DNA of 64,000 bases from Mycobacterium sp. DL99 (GTDB taxonomy: Bacteria > Actinomycetota > Actinomycetes > Mycobacteriales > Mycobacteriaceae), in the NCBI RefSeq assembly GCF_004762045.1, contig NZ_SJOM01000007.1, positions 4,155,451 through 4,219,450 of the forward strand. The letters are read 5' to 3'. Below the pieces are notes generated by a model. That model was not told the origin of the DNA and ran no database searches. It was given only the letters and a program-made list of their open reading frames with translations. The translations under genes and the position numbers were made by a program. Each line of letters starts with the position of its first letter. Within the stretch, counting starts at the first letter, position 1. This document shows positions 16,596-27,000 of the stretch, in pieces.

Positions 16596-17627
16596 TTACC
16601 GAGTACCTAAGACTTCGCCGATGTACAGAGCAACTGCCGCAACATTGGCGATGGTCCCCGGGTAGTCCATTCGGGTGGGACCGACCACACCCATTCCGCC
16701 GTACACCTTGCCCGAACTGCCGTACGTCGTGCTCACCACCGACGTACCCAGCATCTGTTCGGCCTCGGTCTCGTGACCGATCCGCACGGTTACCTTGCCC
16801 GCTTCCTGCTGGGCTGCCAACAACCGCAGCACCACCACCTGCTCCTCCAGCGCCTCCAGCACCGACCGCAGCGATCCGCCGAAATCAGCGGTGTTCCGGG
16901 TCAGGTTGGCGGTGCCGCCGAGTAGCAGCCGTTCCTCAGTGTGCTCAACGAGTGTCTCGACCAGGACAGTCGCCGACCGCCCGACCGCATCGGCCAGCGC
17001 ACCGTGGCCGTTGAGATGTGAAGCCAGATCACTCACCGCGATCGAGGCGGCGGTGATCGGCTTGCCTTCGAGCGCCTGCCCCAACGTCTCGCGCAACTTC
17101 GACAGCTCATGCTCGTCGATGGCATCGCCGAGCTCCACGATGCGCTGATCCACCCGGCCCGAATCGGTGATGACCACCAGCAGCAACCGCGCCGGGGTCA
17201 GCGCCACCACCTCAAGGTGGCGGACGGACGAGGTGGACAGCGTCGGGTACTGCACGATCGCGACCTGTCGGGTCAGCTGGGCGAGCAGCCGCACCGCGCG
17301 CCGCAGCACGTCGTCCAGGTCGACCCCGGACTCCAGAAAGGACAGGATCGCGCGGCGCTCCGACGAGGACAACGGCTTGACGTTGTCGATCCGGTCGACG
17401 AACTCGCGGTAGCCCTTCTCTGTGGGCACCCGGCCCGAGCTGGTGTGCGGCTGGGCGATGTAACCCTCGGCCTCCAGCACCGCCATGTCATTGCGGACAG
17501 TGGCGCTGGACACGCCCAGGTTGTGACGCTCGACGAGGGTCTTGGAGCCGATGGGCTCCTTGGTGGCCACGAAGTCGGCGACGATGGCGCGCAACACCTC
17601 GAAACGACGTTCGTCGGCGCTCCCCAC
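16596..17627 (-). CDS. hrcA: Heat-inducible transcription repressor HrcA
   Basis: This 343-residue repressor binds CIRCE elements upstream of groE genes. The N-terminal winged helix includes GVSSATVRNDMAVLEAEGYIAQPHTSSGRVPT. The GAF-like and C-terminal dimer regions follow (YGSSGKVYGGMGVVGPTRMDYP). No CIRCE element (TTAGCACTC-N9-GAGTGCTAA) is seen upstream, so self-repression through that motif is not supported here. Confidence 0.95.
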   Translation of the reverse strand: MGSADERRFEVLRAIVADFVATKEPIGSKTLVERHNLGVSSATVRNDMAVLEAEGYIAQPHTSSGRVPTEKGYREFVDRIDNVKPLSSSERRAILSFLESGVDLDDVLRRAVRLLAQLTRQVAIVQYPTLSTSSVRHLEVVALTPARLLLVVITDSGRVDQRIVELGDAIDEHELSKLRETLGQALEGKPITAASIAVSDLASHLNGHGALADAVGRSATVLVETLVEHTEERLLLGGTANLTRNTADFGGSLRSVLEALEEQVVVLRLLAAQQEAGKVTVRIGHETEAEQMLGTSVVSTTYGSSGKVYGGMGVVGPTRMDYPGTIANVAAVALYIGEVLGTR

Positions 17628-17785
17628 CTGTTCACCTACCCTTCGCAGCAGCGATGCCTTTATATTGCTCGGTTCATTTTACTGATCAGCAGCGGGTTTA
17701 CCGATTCGCGGCGAGCGCCGGGGATCATTGCGCCGAGCGATACCGGCGCAGGCAATAACCCGCGAACGTATTAGCCTGGGCAACT

Positions 17786-17836
17786 ATGCCGATGGCAAGA
17801 CCGCGGAACACTGCGACGGACGCGGGCCGGCGATGA
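17786..17836 (+). CDS. Possible leaderless 16-residue leader ORF
   Basis: An ATG at 17786 lies 8 bases after a TAGCCT (TANNNT) -10-like element (17772-17777) and opens MPMARPRNTATDAGRR. Its TGA overlaps the ATG of the next gene by 4 bases. This geometry fits a leaderless, translationally coupled small ORF, which is common in mycobacteria. It rests on sequence inspection only. Confidence 0.35.
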   Translation: MPMARPRNTATDAGRR

Positions 17837-18147
17837 TCTTCAAAGGCGTCCAGGAGGGCAAACCCTACCCGGAGCACGGGCTGTCCTACCGGGACTGGTC
17901 CCGCATTCCGCCGCGCCAGCTGCGCCTCGACGAGCTGGTCACCACCACCACGGTGCTCGCCCTGGACCGGCTGTTGTCCGAGGACTCGACGTTCTACGGC
18001 GACCTGTTCCCGCACGCGGTGAAGTGGCGCGGCGACATCTACCTCGAAGACGGTCTGCACCGGGCCGTGCGCGCGGCGCTGCGGAACCGCACCATCCTGC
18101 ATGCCCGGGTGTTCGACATGGACGCGCTCGCGCCCAGCCCGGCGTAA
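17833..18147 (+). CDS. Conserved mycobacterial protein (Rv2375-like), unknown function
   Basis: This 104-residue soluble protein sits at the position of Rv2375, divergent from hrcA. The ATG at 17833 starts MIFKGVQEGKPYPEHGLSYRDW. A longer frame upstream crosses the putative promoter and was not used. Conserved-looking features are IPPRQLRLDEL and a ParB/Srx-like VKWRGDIYLEDGLHRAVRAAL segment, which suggests a small nuclease- or ParB-like fold. This is tentative and no active site is established. It converges on mbtH, 20 bases away. Confidence 0.78.
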   Translation: MIFKGVQEGKPYPEHGLSYRDWSRIPPRQLRLDELVTTTTVLALDRLLSEDSTFYGDLFPHAVKWRGDIYLEDGLHRAVRAALRNRTILHARVFDMDALAPSPA

Positions 18148-18167
18148 CCGCCGTCGCTCAGCTGTCC

Positions 18168-18380
18168 CTAATTCGCCATTGCCTCACGCAGGCTGTTGGG
18201 CCGCAGATCGGTCCAATTCGCCTCGACGTAGCTCAGGCACTCGGCGCGGCCGGCCTCACCGAAGGCCACCCGCCAGCCGGCCGGCACATCCGCGAACGCC
18301 GGCCACAGGCTGTGCTGGTCCTCGCCATTGACCAGTACGTAGAACGTGCCGTTCTCGTCATCGAACGGATTGGAACTCAT
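18168..18380 (-). CDS. mbtH: MbtH protein, NRPS adenylation-domain activator
   Basis: This 70-residue MbtH-like protein stabilises and activates the adenylation domains of the mycobactin NRPSs. The family signature is present: NPFDDENGTFYVLVNGEDQHSLWP..VPAGW and NWTDLRP. It is the last gene of the mbt operon, and its start overlaps the mbtG stop by 23 bases. Confidence 0.96.
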   Translation of the reverse strand: MSSNPFDDENGTFYVLVNGEDQHSLWPAFADVPAGWRVAFGEAGRAECLSYVEANWTDLRPNSLREAMAN

Positions 18381-19659
18381 CGAGTCTCCTCATCGAGGGG
18401 TGGGCCAGGTCTGCACCCAGCACCCGGTCGGACAACAGGCCAAGACAGCTCAGGTTCGGGAAGCCCGGGCCCTGGGTGAGCCCGGCCAGCCCCGGAAGGA
18501 ACAACTTGGGGAAGACGTCGGTCAGCGCCAGGTCGTGACCGATGTGCTCCTGTAGCGCGTCACCGGTCAGCGGGCCGCCCAGACCCAGCTCGAGCAGATC
18601 CAGGGCGTCCTGGCTGAACAACGGGGCGAACCACAACGCATCGGCGCCCGATCCGTCGATCACCAGATCGAAGCCGTGCACGGTCTCGACCGCTTCACCC
18701 CCGGTGTTGGTGGACAGCGTCAACCGGATCCGCTCGTCGCGGGCCACCGCGTGGGCGACCCGGCCGCGGAGATGGCGGATCCGGTCGTCGGCCAGCAGCG
18801 CATCCTGAACGCGCGCCGAGAAAACGCCACGATCGGTGCGGGCCAACGCATCCCGGCGCTCGGCCAGGGTGAGCCCGGTCCATCCGGTCGGATCGGAGAA
18901 CAGGGTGTTCTCGAAGAATCCCTCGCCTCGGGTGAACAGGGTGACTGTCGGCGAGATCACCGTGATGGTCGAAACCCGGTGGCGGAACAGCTCGTTGAGC
19001 ATCGACGCGGCGGTCTCACCACCGCCGATCACCGCCACCCGCTCGGCGGTGATGAGCTCGTGCTTGCCGGCCTGATGCCAGAACTGCGCGATCGACATCA
19101 CCCGGGGGTTGCCCGGCAGCACCGAGCGTTCGGCCTGACCGGGCCCGGTGACCATCAGACCGTCGGCGCTTACGGTGTCCTCGGCGGTGTGCAGAACCCA
19201 CCGGCGCGCATCTGCGTCGATTGAGATCTTTTCCACCTCACCGGAAACCACCCTCATCCCGATGCCATCGGCCACCCAGCCCAGATACTGGCTCCAGCGT
19301 TTGTGGGTCGGCGCGGGCCTGCCGCGGTCCACCCACTCGGCGAATCCACCGGTGGCGATCAGGTAGGCCTGCCAACTGTGCCGGGTCATGCGCTCGTCGA
19401 GCTCGGCGTTGCGCCGCGACACGAGGGACGATCGGTACGGGAAGCCGACGTCCTTCTCGGGCCCGGTGCCGAGACGATGATTGCCGTCGGTCCAGCCGCC
19501 GACGGCCTGCCAGTTGGCGGCCACCCCGGCACGCTCGACGACGACGACGTCGGGAGCCGGCACACCCATCGCCCGCAACTCGGCGGCCTTGGCGGCCACT
19601 GCGATGGCCTTGGGTCCGGCCCCGATTACGGCCAGCGTGGGGGTCGATGGGGCACTCAT
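18358..19659 (-). CDS. mbtG: Lysine N6-hydroxylase MbtG
   Basis: This 433-residue FAD- and NADPH-dependent monooxygenase hydroxylates the epsilon-amine of the lysine residues that become the two hydroxamates of mycobactin. The FAD motif is AVIGAGPKAIAVAAKAA, where GAGPK is typical of MbtG. An NADPH motif, GGGETAASMLNEL, lies near the middle. The ATG at 19659 overlaps the mbtF stop by 4 bases. A longer in-frame extension within mbtF was rejected. Confidence 0.95.
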   Translation of the reverse strand: MSAPSTPTLAVIGAGPKAIAVAAKAAELRAMGVPAPDVVVVERAGVAANWQAVGGWTDGNHRLGTGPEKDVGFPYRSSLVSRRNAELDERMTRHSWQAYLIATGGFAEWVDRGRPAPTHKRWSQYLGWVADGIGMRVVSGEVEKISIDADARRWVLHTAEDTVSADGLMVTGPGQAERSVLPGNPRVMSIAQFWHQAGKHELITAERVAVIGGGETAASMLNELFRHRVSTITVISPTVTLFTRGEGFFENTLFSDPTGWTGLTLAERRDALARTDRGVFSARVQDALLADDRIRHLRGRVAHAVARDERIRLTLSTNTGGEAVETVHGFDLVIDGSGADALWFAPLFSQDALDLLELGLGGPLTGDALQEHIGHDLALTDVFPKLFLPGLAGLTQGPGFPNLSCLGLLSDRVLGADLAHPSMRRLDEFQSVR

Positions 19660-22600
19660 TGGGTCACCTCTCGCAACACCTCTCGCAATGCGTCCTGCCA
19701 CATCGCCTGCAGGGTGGCGATGTCCTCGGCGGACAGGATGTCGGGCAGGGTCCGCCACTGGGTGCCGAGCACGGCTTCCCCGTCGCGGTCGATCACCGCG
19801 GCCATGATCGTCAGTTCATGACGCACAGCGACATTCGGTTCTGGCACCGGAGTCACACCCGTCTGCAACGACCGGTCCTGCAGCAGGGCGTGATCAGATG
19901 CATCCAGCTCGATCCGACCCAGGTAGTTGAGCAGTACCTGCGGATCCCGATGCGTTCCCAGCCGTTCGGCGGTGTCCTCGCGCAGGTACCGCAGCAGCCC
20001 GTAGTCGATCGCGTCGCCCGGGATCGCGGTCACCTGCGCAGCCACCCCGTGGGCGTCATCGGCGGTGAGCCGCAACGGGTAGATCATGCTGAGCAGCCCG
20101 GCGGTGTCACCGGTATCGACCTCGTCATGATCTGACACCACCGCGTCCGACCGGCCGTGGGTCTCCAGCGCCAGCAACGGCGCCGGGGTCGGCCGGCCTC
20201 GGTGACGACGCCAATCGGTCAGGGCGCGCGCCGTTGCCGCGGCCAGCACTTCGGTCACCGGGACCGGTCCGCTCAACAGCCGGGCGGTCACCTCGGGCTC
20301 GGCGAAGGCCATCACGATCGTCACGTCGGCCATCCGGTCGATGGTGGAATCGATCCGGCGGGCGCCGATGTCAGGATCGTCGCCCTCGAACTGCTGCTCC
20401 CAGAAACCGCACGTGTCGAGTTCGGCCGCCCGATCGGTGAGTAGACGGGACCACTGCCGCAATGGGGTGTGTTCTCGCACCGGCATCGGATCACGCCCGG
20501 AAGCCAATGCGTGCCAGGCATTTTCGAGTTCACCCACCAGAATTCGCCACGATGCCGGGTCCAGCGCCAGCACATGGGCGGTCAGGATCAGCAGACCGCC
20601 ATCAGTCTGTGGGTGATGCAACCAGACCGCGTCGAGCATCGATCCGTTCTCGGGATCCATACGCTGCACCGAGAGCTCGGCCTGCTCGGCCACCGCGGCG
20701 TTGAGATCACCGTCGGCCGTGGCTTCCGACAGCACCTCGCGCGGTGTGTGTGCGACCAAGGCCAGCGCCTCGCGGTCCAGCCGGGTGCGCAGCACCTCGT
20801 GCCCGTCGATCACATTGCGCAACAGCGCTTCCAGCTGCGCGCGGGTGACGCCCGCGGGCAGCCGGAACACCTCGGTCTGCGCGAGCCGGCGAGGATCGCC
20901 GTACTGGTAGAGCCACCGCCCGTTGGGCAGCAACGGGATCGGGCCCGCCCCTTCGTCGGCCGCATTGTCACCGCGCTCGACGGCGACCTCGTCGGAGTCG
21001 ATCGCGGCCCCGAGTTCGCGAACGGTCGCGCAATCCAGCATCAACCGGGCCCGCAGCGCCACGCCGCGGCGCCGCACGGCCTGCACGACCGACAGGGCCA
21101 CGATGCTGTCCAACCCGAGATCGAGAAAGTCGGCGGTGACGTCGATACCCGATCCCTCGGGAGTTCCCAGGACTTCGGCCAGCACTTCGGCGAGCACCCG
21201 CTCGGTCTCGGTGGCCGGATGCTCGGAGCCCTCGGCAGAGCCGCCGGTGCCGACCGAAGCCAGCGCGGCGTCGTCGACCTTGCCGTTGATGGTCAGCGGG
21301 ATCTCGTCGACGACGACGATGTGGTGTGGCACGAGATGTCTTGGCAGGGTGGCGGTCAGCATCCGGCGCAACTCGGCGACGTGGGTATCGGTGACCACGT
21401 ACGCGACCAGTCGCGGCCCGCTGCGGTGCTGACGTACCGCCACGTGGGCATGCCGCACCCCGGGATGGGTGTGCAGTGTCGCGGCCACCTCTCCTGGCTC
21501 CACGCGGAATCCGCGGATCTTGACCTGGTCGTCGCTGCGACCGAGAAACTCGATAGCACGCGATTGGGGGTTGCGGCGCACCACGTCACCGGTGCGGTAC
21601 ATACGCGCACCCGGCGTGAATGGATCGGCGACGAACCGGCCTGCCGTCTCCCCCGCCCGGCCGAGGTAGCCGCGCGTCAATTGGCCACCGGCCAAATACA
21701 GTTCGCCGTACACGCCGTCGGGAACCGGCCGCAGCCAGCCGTCGAGCACATAGGCCGCGGTCGAATCCGTGGGACGACCGATGCACGGTTGCTCGTGGTC
21801 GGCGATCGCCGCGACGACGGCTTCCACCGTGGTCTCGGTGGGGCCGTAGCAGTTGTGCGCGGACATCCAGGTGCGCTCGCACTCGGCCTGGATCCCCTGC
21901 CAGGTGGCGTTGTCGATGGCCTCCCCGCCGAGCGCGAGCACTGCCAACGGCACCCGGCTGAGCAGCCCGGCCGCGCGCAACGAGGCGAACATCGACGGGG
22001 TGGTGTCGATCATGTCGATCGCGAAGCGCCCGATGGTGTCCACCAGCGCCTCGGCGTCGCGCTGCACCTCGTCGGAGACGATGTGCACGGTGTGCCCGTC
22101 GAGCAGCGCCGCCAACGGCTGCCAGGCGGCATCGAAGGTGAACGACCAGGCGTGCGCCACCCGCAACGGGCGGCCGAGGCGCTTGGCCGCGGGCTGCAGC
22201 ACATGGTGGGCGTGATCCGCGGCATAGGCGCGCAGCGCCTGATGGGTTCCGATGACTCCCTTGGGCTTTCCGGTGGTCCCGGACGTGAACACGATGTAGG
22301 CGGCCTGGCCGGGCCGAACCCGCGCGGGCCGGTAGTCGGCGTCCGCCTCGGAACCGGCGGATGCCAGGAACGCGTCGTCGACGATGAGCTGTGCGGGCCG
22401 GGCTGCGCCGATCTGGCGCAGGATCTCGGCAACCCGTTCCTCGGGCATGGCCGGATCCAGCGGCACGATCATCGCGCCCGCCTTGAGCACTGCGAGCATC
22501 GCCACCACGTAGTCGGGCCCCCGGCGCAACCGGATGGGGACCGGAGTCTCCGCGCGCACACCACGGCGGATCAGCTCGGCGGCCAGGCGATCGGCGGCAT

Positions 22601-24083
22601 CGTCAAGCTCGCGATAGCTGAGTTCTCCCCCGTCCCAACTCAATGCCACCGAACCGAGCCGCCCCTCGGCGATCTCACTGAACGCGATGTGAAAGCCCGT
22701 GCGGAACCGGTCATCGTCGGCAACGGTTGGCGCCCCGGCCGGCCGCGGATCGTCGTCGAGCGTGACGGCCACCTCGCGCAGCGGACGCTCCCAGCCGTCC
22801 AACAGCCGTTGGACGACGGCCAGCACCCGCAGTCCCAGGGCACGCGGATCGAGCAGTCCCAGTGCCCCGTCGAGGGTTTCGACGAGCACCGTGAGCCGGC
22901 CGTGGGTCGGATGTGCGGCGATGGTGACCGGGAAGTGCGACAGGCTCTCCAGCGCCGACGGCCGCAGCACCGCCCCGCCGAGATCGAACTCGTCGCTGCC
23001 GACCAGTCCGCCGGGCGGGAAGTTCTCGTAGACCAGCAGGGTGTCGTACAGCTCGCCGATGCCGCCGAGCGAACGCAACTCGGTATGGCTGAGGTAGCTG
23101 TGCTCACGCAGTTCGGCGGCTTCGCGCTGCAGGGCAAGGGACTGGCTGCCGACCGGCAGGCTGGGGTCGACCCGGACCCGCAGCGGCACCGTGTTGATGA
23201 ACAGGCCGACCATCGACTCGACGCCCGCCAGCTCGTCCGGGCGCCCCGACACCGTGACGCCGTACACCACATCGGTGCGGTCGGTGAAGACTGAAAGAAT
23301 TGTCGCCCAGGCCATCTGGAACAGGGTGTTGACGGTGACGCCCCGACGCCGGGCTGCCTCGAAGATCGCGGCGGACTGCTGTTCGTCGAGCGTCACCTCG
23401 GTGCGCGCGGGCAGGCCCGGCTGGGTTTCCCGCCCGGACAGCACCGGAGACAGCAGGGTGGGCGCATCCATGCCGTACAGATGGGCCTGCCACCGTGCCC
23501 GGCTGGCCTGCTGATCGCGCCCCGCCAGCCAGCCGATGTAATCGCGATACGGGCGCACCGTGGACGGCAGCGCGGTGACGTCGCCCTTGGCCCCGTAGAG
23601 CGCCAGAAGCTCGCCGACGAAGACCGGCAACGACCAGCCGTCGATCGCGATGTGATGGGCAACGATCACCAGACGCCAATGCAGGCCCGGCTTTTCGATG
23701 AGCAGGAAACGGATCAGCGGCCCGCGTCCGAGGTCGAACCGCCGGGCGCGCTCCTCGGCCTCCAGCGTGACCGCCTGCGCTTCATCGGTCTGCACATGCC
23801 GCCAGGGCAAGTCGATCGCCGACGGGACCACCGCCACCGGGCGGCTCAGGTTTCCCTGGAAGAAGCTGGCCCGCAGGTTCGGATGACGCACCAGCATCGC
23901 CTCGGCGCAGGTCCTCAGCAGCTCGACGTCCAGTGCCCCGTCGACGTCGGCGGCCATCGCGATGACGTACGGATCGGCGCCGTCGTCCCCCTCGGTCAGC
24001 CCGGCCAGGGAATACAGCCCCTGCTGCAGCGGGCTGAGCGCCAGGACATCCTCGACGCCGGGCGGCGTTCCAGTTGTCGTCAT
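19656..24083 (-). CDS. mbtF: Mycobactin NRPS MbtF (C-A-PCP-E-like)
   Basis: This 1475-residue peptide synthetase installs the second, cyclised hydroxylysine of mycobactin. The condensation domain has HHIAIDGWS. The adenylation domain carries YIVFTSGTTGKPKG and YRTGD, and its second half includes ERTWMSAHNCYGPTETT. The carrier domain is DFLDLGLDSIVALS. A terminal condensation/epimerisation-like domain has an altered active site: AHVLALDPASW in place of HHxxxDG. The start at 24083 (MTTTGTPPG) overlaps the mbtE stop by 4 bases; a longer start nine codons upstream is less likely. The degenerate last domain may act in release or cyclisation, but that is inference. Confidence 0.94.
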   Translation of the reverse strand: MTTTGTPPGVEDVLALSPLQQGLYSLAGLTEGDDGADPYVIAMAADVDGALDVELLRTCAEAMLVRHPNLRASFFQGNLSRPVAVVPSAIDLPWRHVQTDEAQAVTLEAEERARRFDLGRGPLIRFLLIEKPGLHWRLVIVAHHIAIDGWSLPVFVGELLALYGAKGDVTALPSTVRPYRDYIGWLAGRDQQASRARWQAHLYGMDAPTLLSPVLSGRETQPGLPARTEVTLDEQQSAAIFEAARRRGVTVNTLFQMAWATILSVFTDRTDVVYGVTVSGRPDELAGVESMVGLFINTVPLRVRVDPSLPVGSQSLALQREAAELREHSYLSHTELRSLGGIGELYDTLLVYENFPPGGLVGSDEFDLGGAVLRPSALESLSHFPVTIAAHPTHGRLTVLVETLDGALGLLDPRALGLRVLAVVQRLLDGWERPLREVAVTLDDDPRPAGAPTVADDDRFRTGFHIAFSEIAEGRLGSVALSWDGGELSYRELDDAADRLAAELIRRGVRAETPVPIRLRRGPDYVVAMLAVLKAGAMIVPLDPAMPEERVAEILRQIGAARPAQLIVDDAFLASAGSEADADYRPARVRPGQAAYIVFTSGTTGKPKGVIGTHQALRAYAADHAHHVLQPAAKRLGRPLRVAHAWSFTFDAAWQPLAALLDGHTVHIVSDEVQRDAEALVDTIGRFAIDMIDTTPSMFASLRAAGLLSRVPLAVLALGGEAIDNATWQGIQAECERTWMSAHNCYGPTETTVEAVVAAIADHEQPCIGRPTDSTAAYVLDGWLRPVPDGVYGELYLAGGQLTRGYLGRAGETAGRFVADPFTPGARMYRTGDVVRRNPQSRAIEFLGRSDDQVKIRGFRVEPGEVAATLHTHPGVRHAHVAVRQHRSGPRLVAYVVTDTHVAELRRMLTATLPRHLVPHHIVVVDEIPLTINGKVDDAALASVGTGGSAEGSEHPATETERVLAEVLAEVLGTPEGSGIDVTADFLDLGLDSIVALSVVQAVRRRGVALRARLMLDCATVRELGAAIDSDEVAVERGDNAADEGAGPIPLLPNGRWLYQYGDPRRLAQTEVFRLPAGVTRAQLEALLRNVIDGHEVLRTRLDREALALVAHTPREVLSEATADGDLNAAVAEQAELSVQRMDPENGSMLDAVWLHHPQTDGGLLILTAHVLALDPASWRILVGELENAWHALASGRDPMPVREHTPLRQWSRLLTDRAAELDTCGFWEQQFEGDDPDIGARRIDSTIDRMADVTIVMAFAEPEVTARLLSGPVPVTEVLAAATARALTDWRRHRGRPTPAPLLALETHGRSDAVVSDHDEVDTGDTAGLLSMIYPLRLTADDAHGVAAQVTAIPGDAIDYGLLRYLREDTAERLGTHRDPQVLLNYLGRIELDASDHALLQDRSLQTGVTPVPEPNVAVRHELTIMAAVIDRDGEAVLGTQWRTLPDILSAEDIATLQAMWQDALREVLREVTQ

Positions 24084-27000
24084 GTCGAGATCCCCTGGTC
24101 CTGGCCCCATCCCGCGGTCAGCGCGGCCAGTTCGTCGGGCGAAAGGCCCGATGCGGACATCGGCTCATGGCGCACGTCGGCCGCTGCAGCGCCGTCGCCC
24201 GCCGCGTCGATCGCGGCAGCCAGGTCGGCCAGCCCGGGATGTTCGAACACCATGCGTGCTGTCATCGCCATGCCGGCATCGCGCGCCCGCGCCGCGAGCT
24301 GCACGGCCAGGATGCTGTCGCCGCCGAGGGTGAAGAAGTCGTCATACCGCCCCACGTCGGTGGCACCGAGAAGGTCCACCAGCATCGCCGCCAGCGCGTG
24401 CTCGGTCGGGGTGGCCGGCGGCTCGGACGGTGCTGAGGCGGTGACTCGCGGACGGGTCAGAGTGGCGGGTTCGATGTCGTCGACCACGGTGAGCACGGCA
24501 CCGGCGAACTCCTCGGGCAGCGCGGTCCGTGCGTTGTCCAGGAAGGTGTCGGTGTCAGTCACTCCCGGCTCGAGCACCACGTAGCCGGCCAACGTGATGG
24601 CGCCACGGCCGTCCCAATGCCTGGTCGCCGCGACCGCCACGCCGTCGAGCGCTTCCAGCGCGGCCTGCAGGCGGGGCTCACCGGTGATGATCGGCTCAAG
24701 CCGGCCGTCGGTGGTCCAGCGGCCCCGGTCCCCGGTGCGGTACAGCTGTCCCTCGCCAAAAGGGTTGGGCGCGAAGCGCTGTGCGGCAATCCCGGCGGCA
24801 GCCCGGGCGGCCTCGTCCACCGCACCACCGGCGTAGTAGACGTCCCCGGTGACACCGATGGCCGCCGGTTGACGCCACTCGTCGAGCAGGTAGACGCGGT
24901 CCGCACCCTCGGTCTGCGGCAGCCCGGCCGGCGGTACCGCCTTGCGGCTCCAGTCATCGACCAGCTGGTCGCGTTCGGCCGCGTCGAGAACCGCGATGTC
25001 GCGCACCGTCTGGTCGGCGTCGCCGGCAAAAGCTTCGACGATGCGGTGCAGCCAGCCCACGAGACGCCGCGCGGTGGCCGCCTCGTAGAGCTCGGTGCGG
25101 TAGATGACGGTGGCCCGATACCCGGCGCCGGCTTCGGCGAAGAAGTTGAGCGACAGGTCGGCGTGGGCCACATCGAAGGTGGGTTCCAGTGCCGTGAAAC
25201 GGGTTTCACCGTCAGCACCGGAGTCGATGACCTGCTCGGCCGGCAGGTCCTCACGTACGTGCACCACGACTCCGAACAGCGGGTTGCGCGCCAGCGAACG
25301 CACCGGGCTCACCGCGTCGACGACCCGGTCGAACGGCAGGTCCTGATGCTTGTAGGCGGCCAGCGCCATGTCGCGGGAACGGCGCAGCACCTCGCGCAGG
25401 GTCGGGTTGCCGGACAGGTCGTTGCGCAGCACCACGATGTTGATGAAGAACCCGATCAGCGCGTCGAGTTCGGGCGCGGTGCGCCCGGCCACCGGGGTAC
25501 CCAGCGCGATGTCGCTGCCCTGACCGGACTTGTGGAGAGCGATCGCGACCGCTGCCTGCAACACCATGAACTCGGTGACTTCGAGTTCACGACTGAGCGC
25601 GACGAGCTTGCCCCGCAGTGCCGCGTCGATCGTGAAGTCGAGTGCCTTGCCCTCACCGGTCGGCACCGGTGGCCGCGGGAAGTCCGGCTGCAGGCCGTTC
25701 TCGACGTCCGGCTCCCCCGACAGCCCCGCCAATTGCTTTGTCCAGTAGGCGCGTTGTTCCTCGACACGCTCCTCTGCGCCCGAGAGCACCTCGGCCTGCC
25801 AGGCCGCGAAGTCGGCGTACTGCACCGGCAGCGGTGCCCATTCGGGCACCTGTCCGGTCCGGCGTGCGTGGTAGGCGGTCAGCAGGTCGGTGAACAGCAC
25901 TGTCCCCGACCAGTGGTCGGCGGCGATGTGGTGCACGATCAGCGAGAGCACATGCGAGTCTGGGGTGGACAGCATCGCGGCGCGGACCGGCCACTCGTTC
26001 TCCAGGTCGAAGCAGTACCGCCGTTCGGCATCGAGTTCGCCCTGTACCCAATTCTCGCCCGTCCCGTCGGCACGACGCACCGCGACCGGAGCGGCGGGAT
26101 GGACGACCTGGTAAGGCACACCGTCGATCTCGCGATAGGTGGTGCGCAGGATCTCGTGGCGGGCGACCACATCGCTTACCGCGGTCGCCAGTGCCTCGAC
26201 ATCGCAGGGTCCGGTCAGTCGTGCGGCGAAGGGCACGTTGTTGACCGGGTTGGGTCCGTCGATGCGGAACTGGAACCACTGCCGGTGCTGGGCCGCCGAC
26301 ATCTGTGCCGGGCCGTCATGGGTGGTGGCCACGATGGCAGGTAGGCCGGCACCGACGCCCGAGGCGCGCAGTTCGTCGACCTTGGCCGCCAGGCCCGCCA
26401 CCGTGGCGTTCTCGAACACATCAGCCACGCCGAGTTCGACACCGCAGCGGGCTCGAACGGCGGCAACGAGTTTGGTGGCCAGCAGCGAGTGGCCGCCCAG
26501 ATCGAAGAACGAGTCGTCAGCGCCGACGCCGTCCCGCTCGAGCAATTCACCGAACAGGGCGACGATCTCGTGTTCGGTTTCGGTGTCCGGCGCGCGGAAT
26601 TCGGTGGCCGAGCGGATCTCCGGCTCCGGCAGGGCCCGGCGATCGATCTTGCCGTGCGCGGTGATCGGGATCTCGGCCAGCTCGACGAACGCCGCGGGGA
26701 TCATGTACTCGGGCAGCGCGGCGGTCACCCTGGCCCGGATGCGGTCGATCTCGACCTGTTCGGCGTCGGCGGCCGGCGTGATGTAGGCGACCAGGCTCTT
26801 GCCCAGCGACGGCAGGTCGCTGACCACGACCACGGCCTGCCCCACCGACGGGTCGACGGAGATGGCCGCGGAGACCTCGCCCAGTTCGATTCGGAAGCCA
26901 CGGATCTTGACCTGCTCGTCGGCCCGGCCGACGAATTCGATGTCACCGTCGGCGTTGCGCCGGGCCAGGTCACCCGACCGGTACATCCGTCCGCCGGGAT

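Noticed and set aside
17628..17785. CIRCE element upstream of hrcA
   Set aside because: Searched for TTAGCACTC and GAGTGCTAA half-sites; none seen.
20469..23294. 941-codon plus-strand frame antisense to mbtF
   Set aside because: Same shadow effect; no recognisable motifs, and mbtF motifs are intact on the minus strand.
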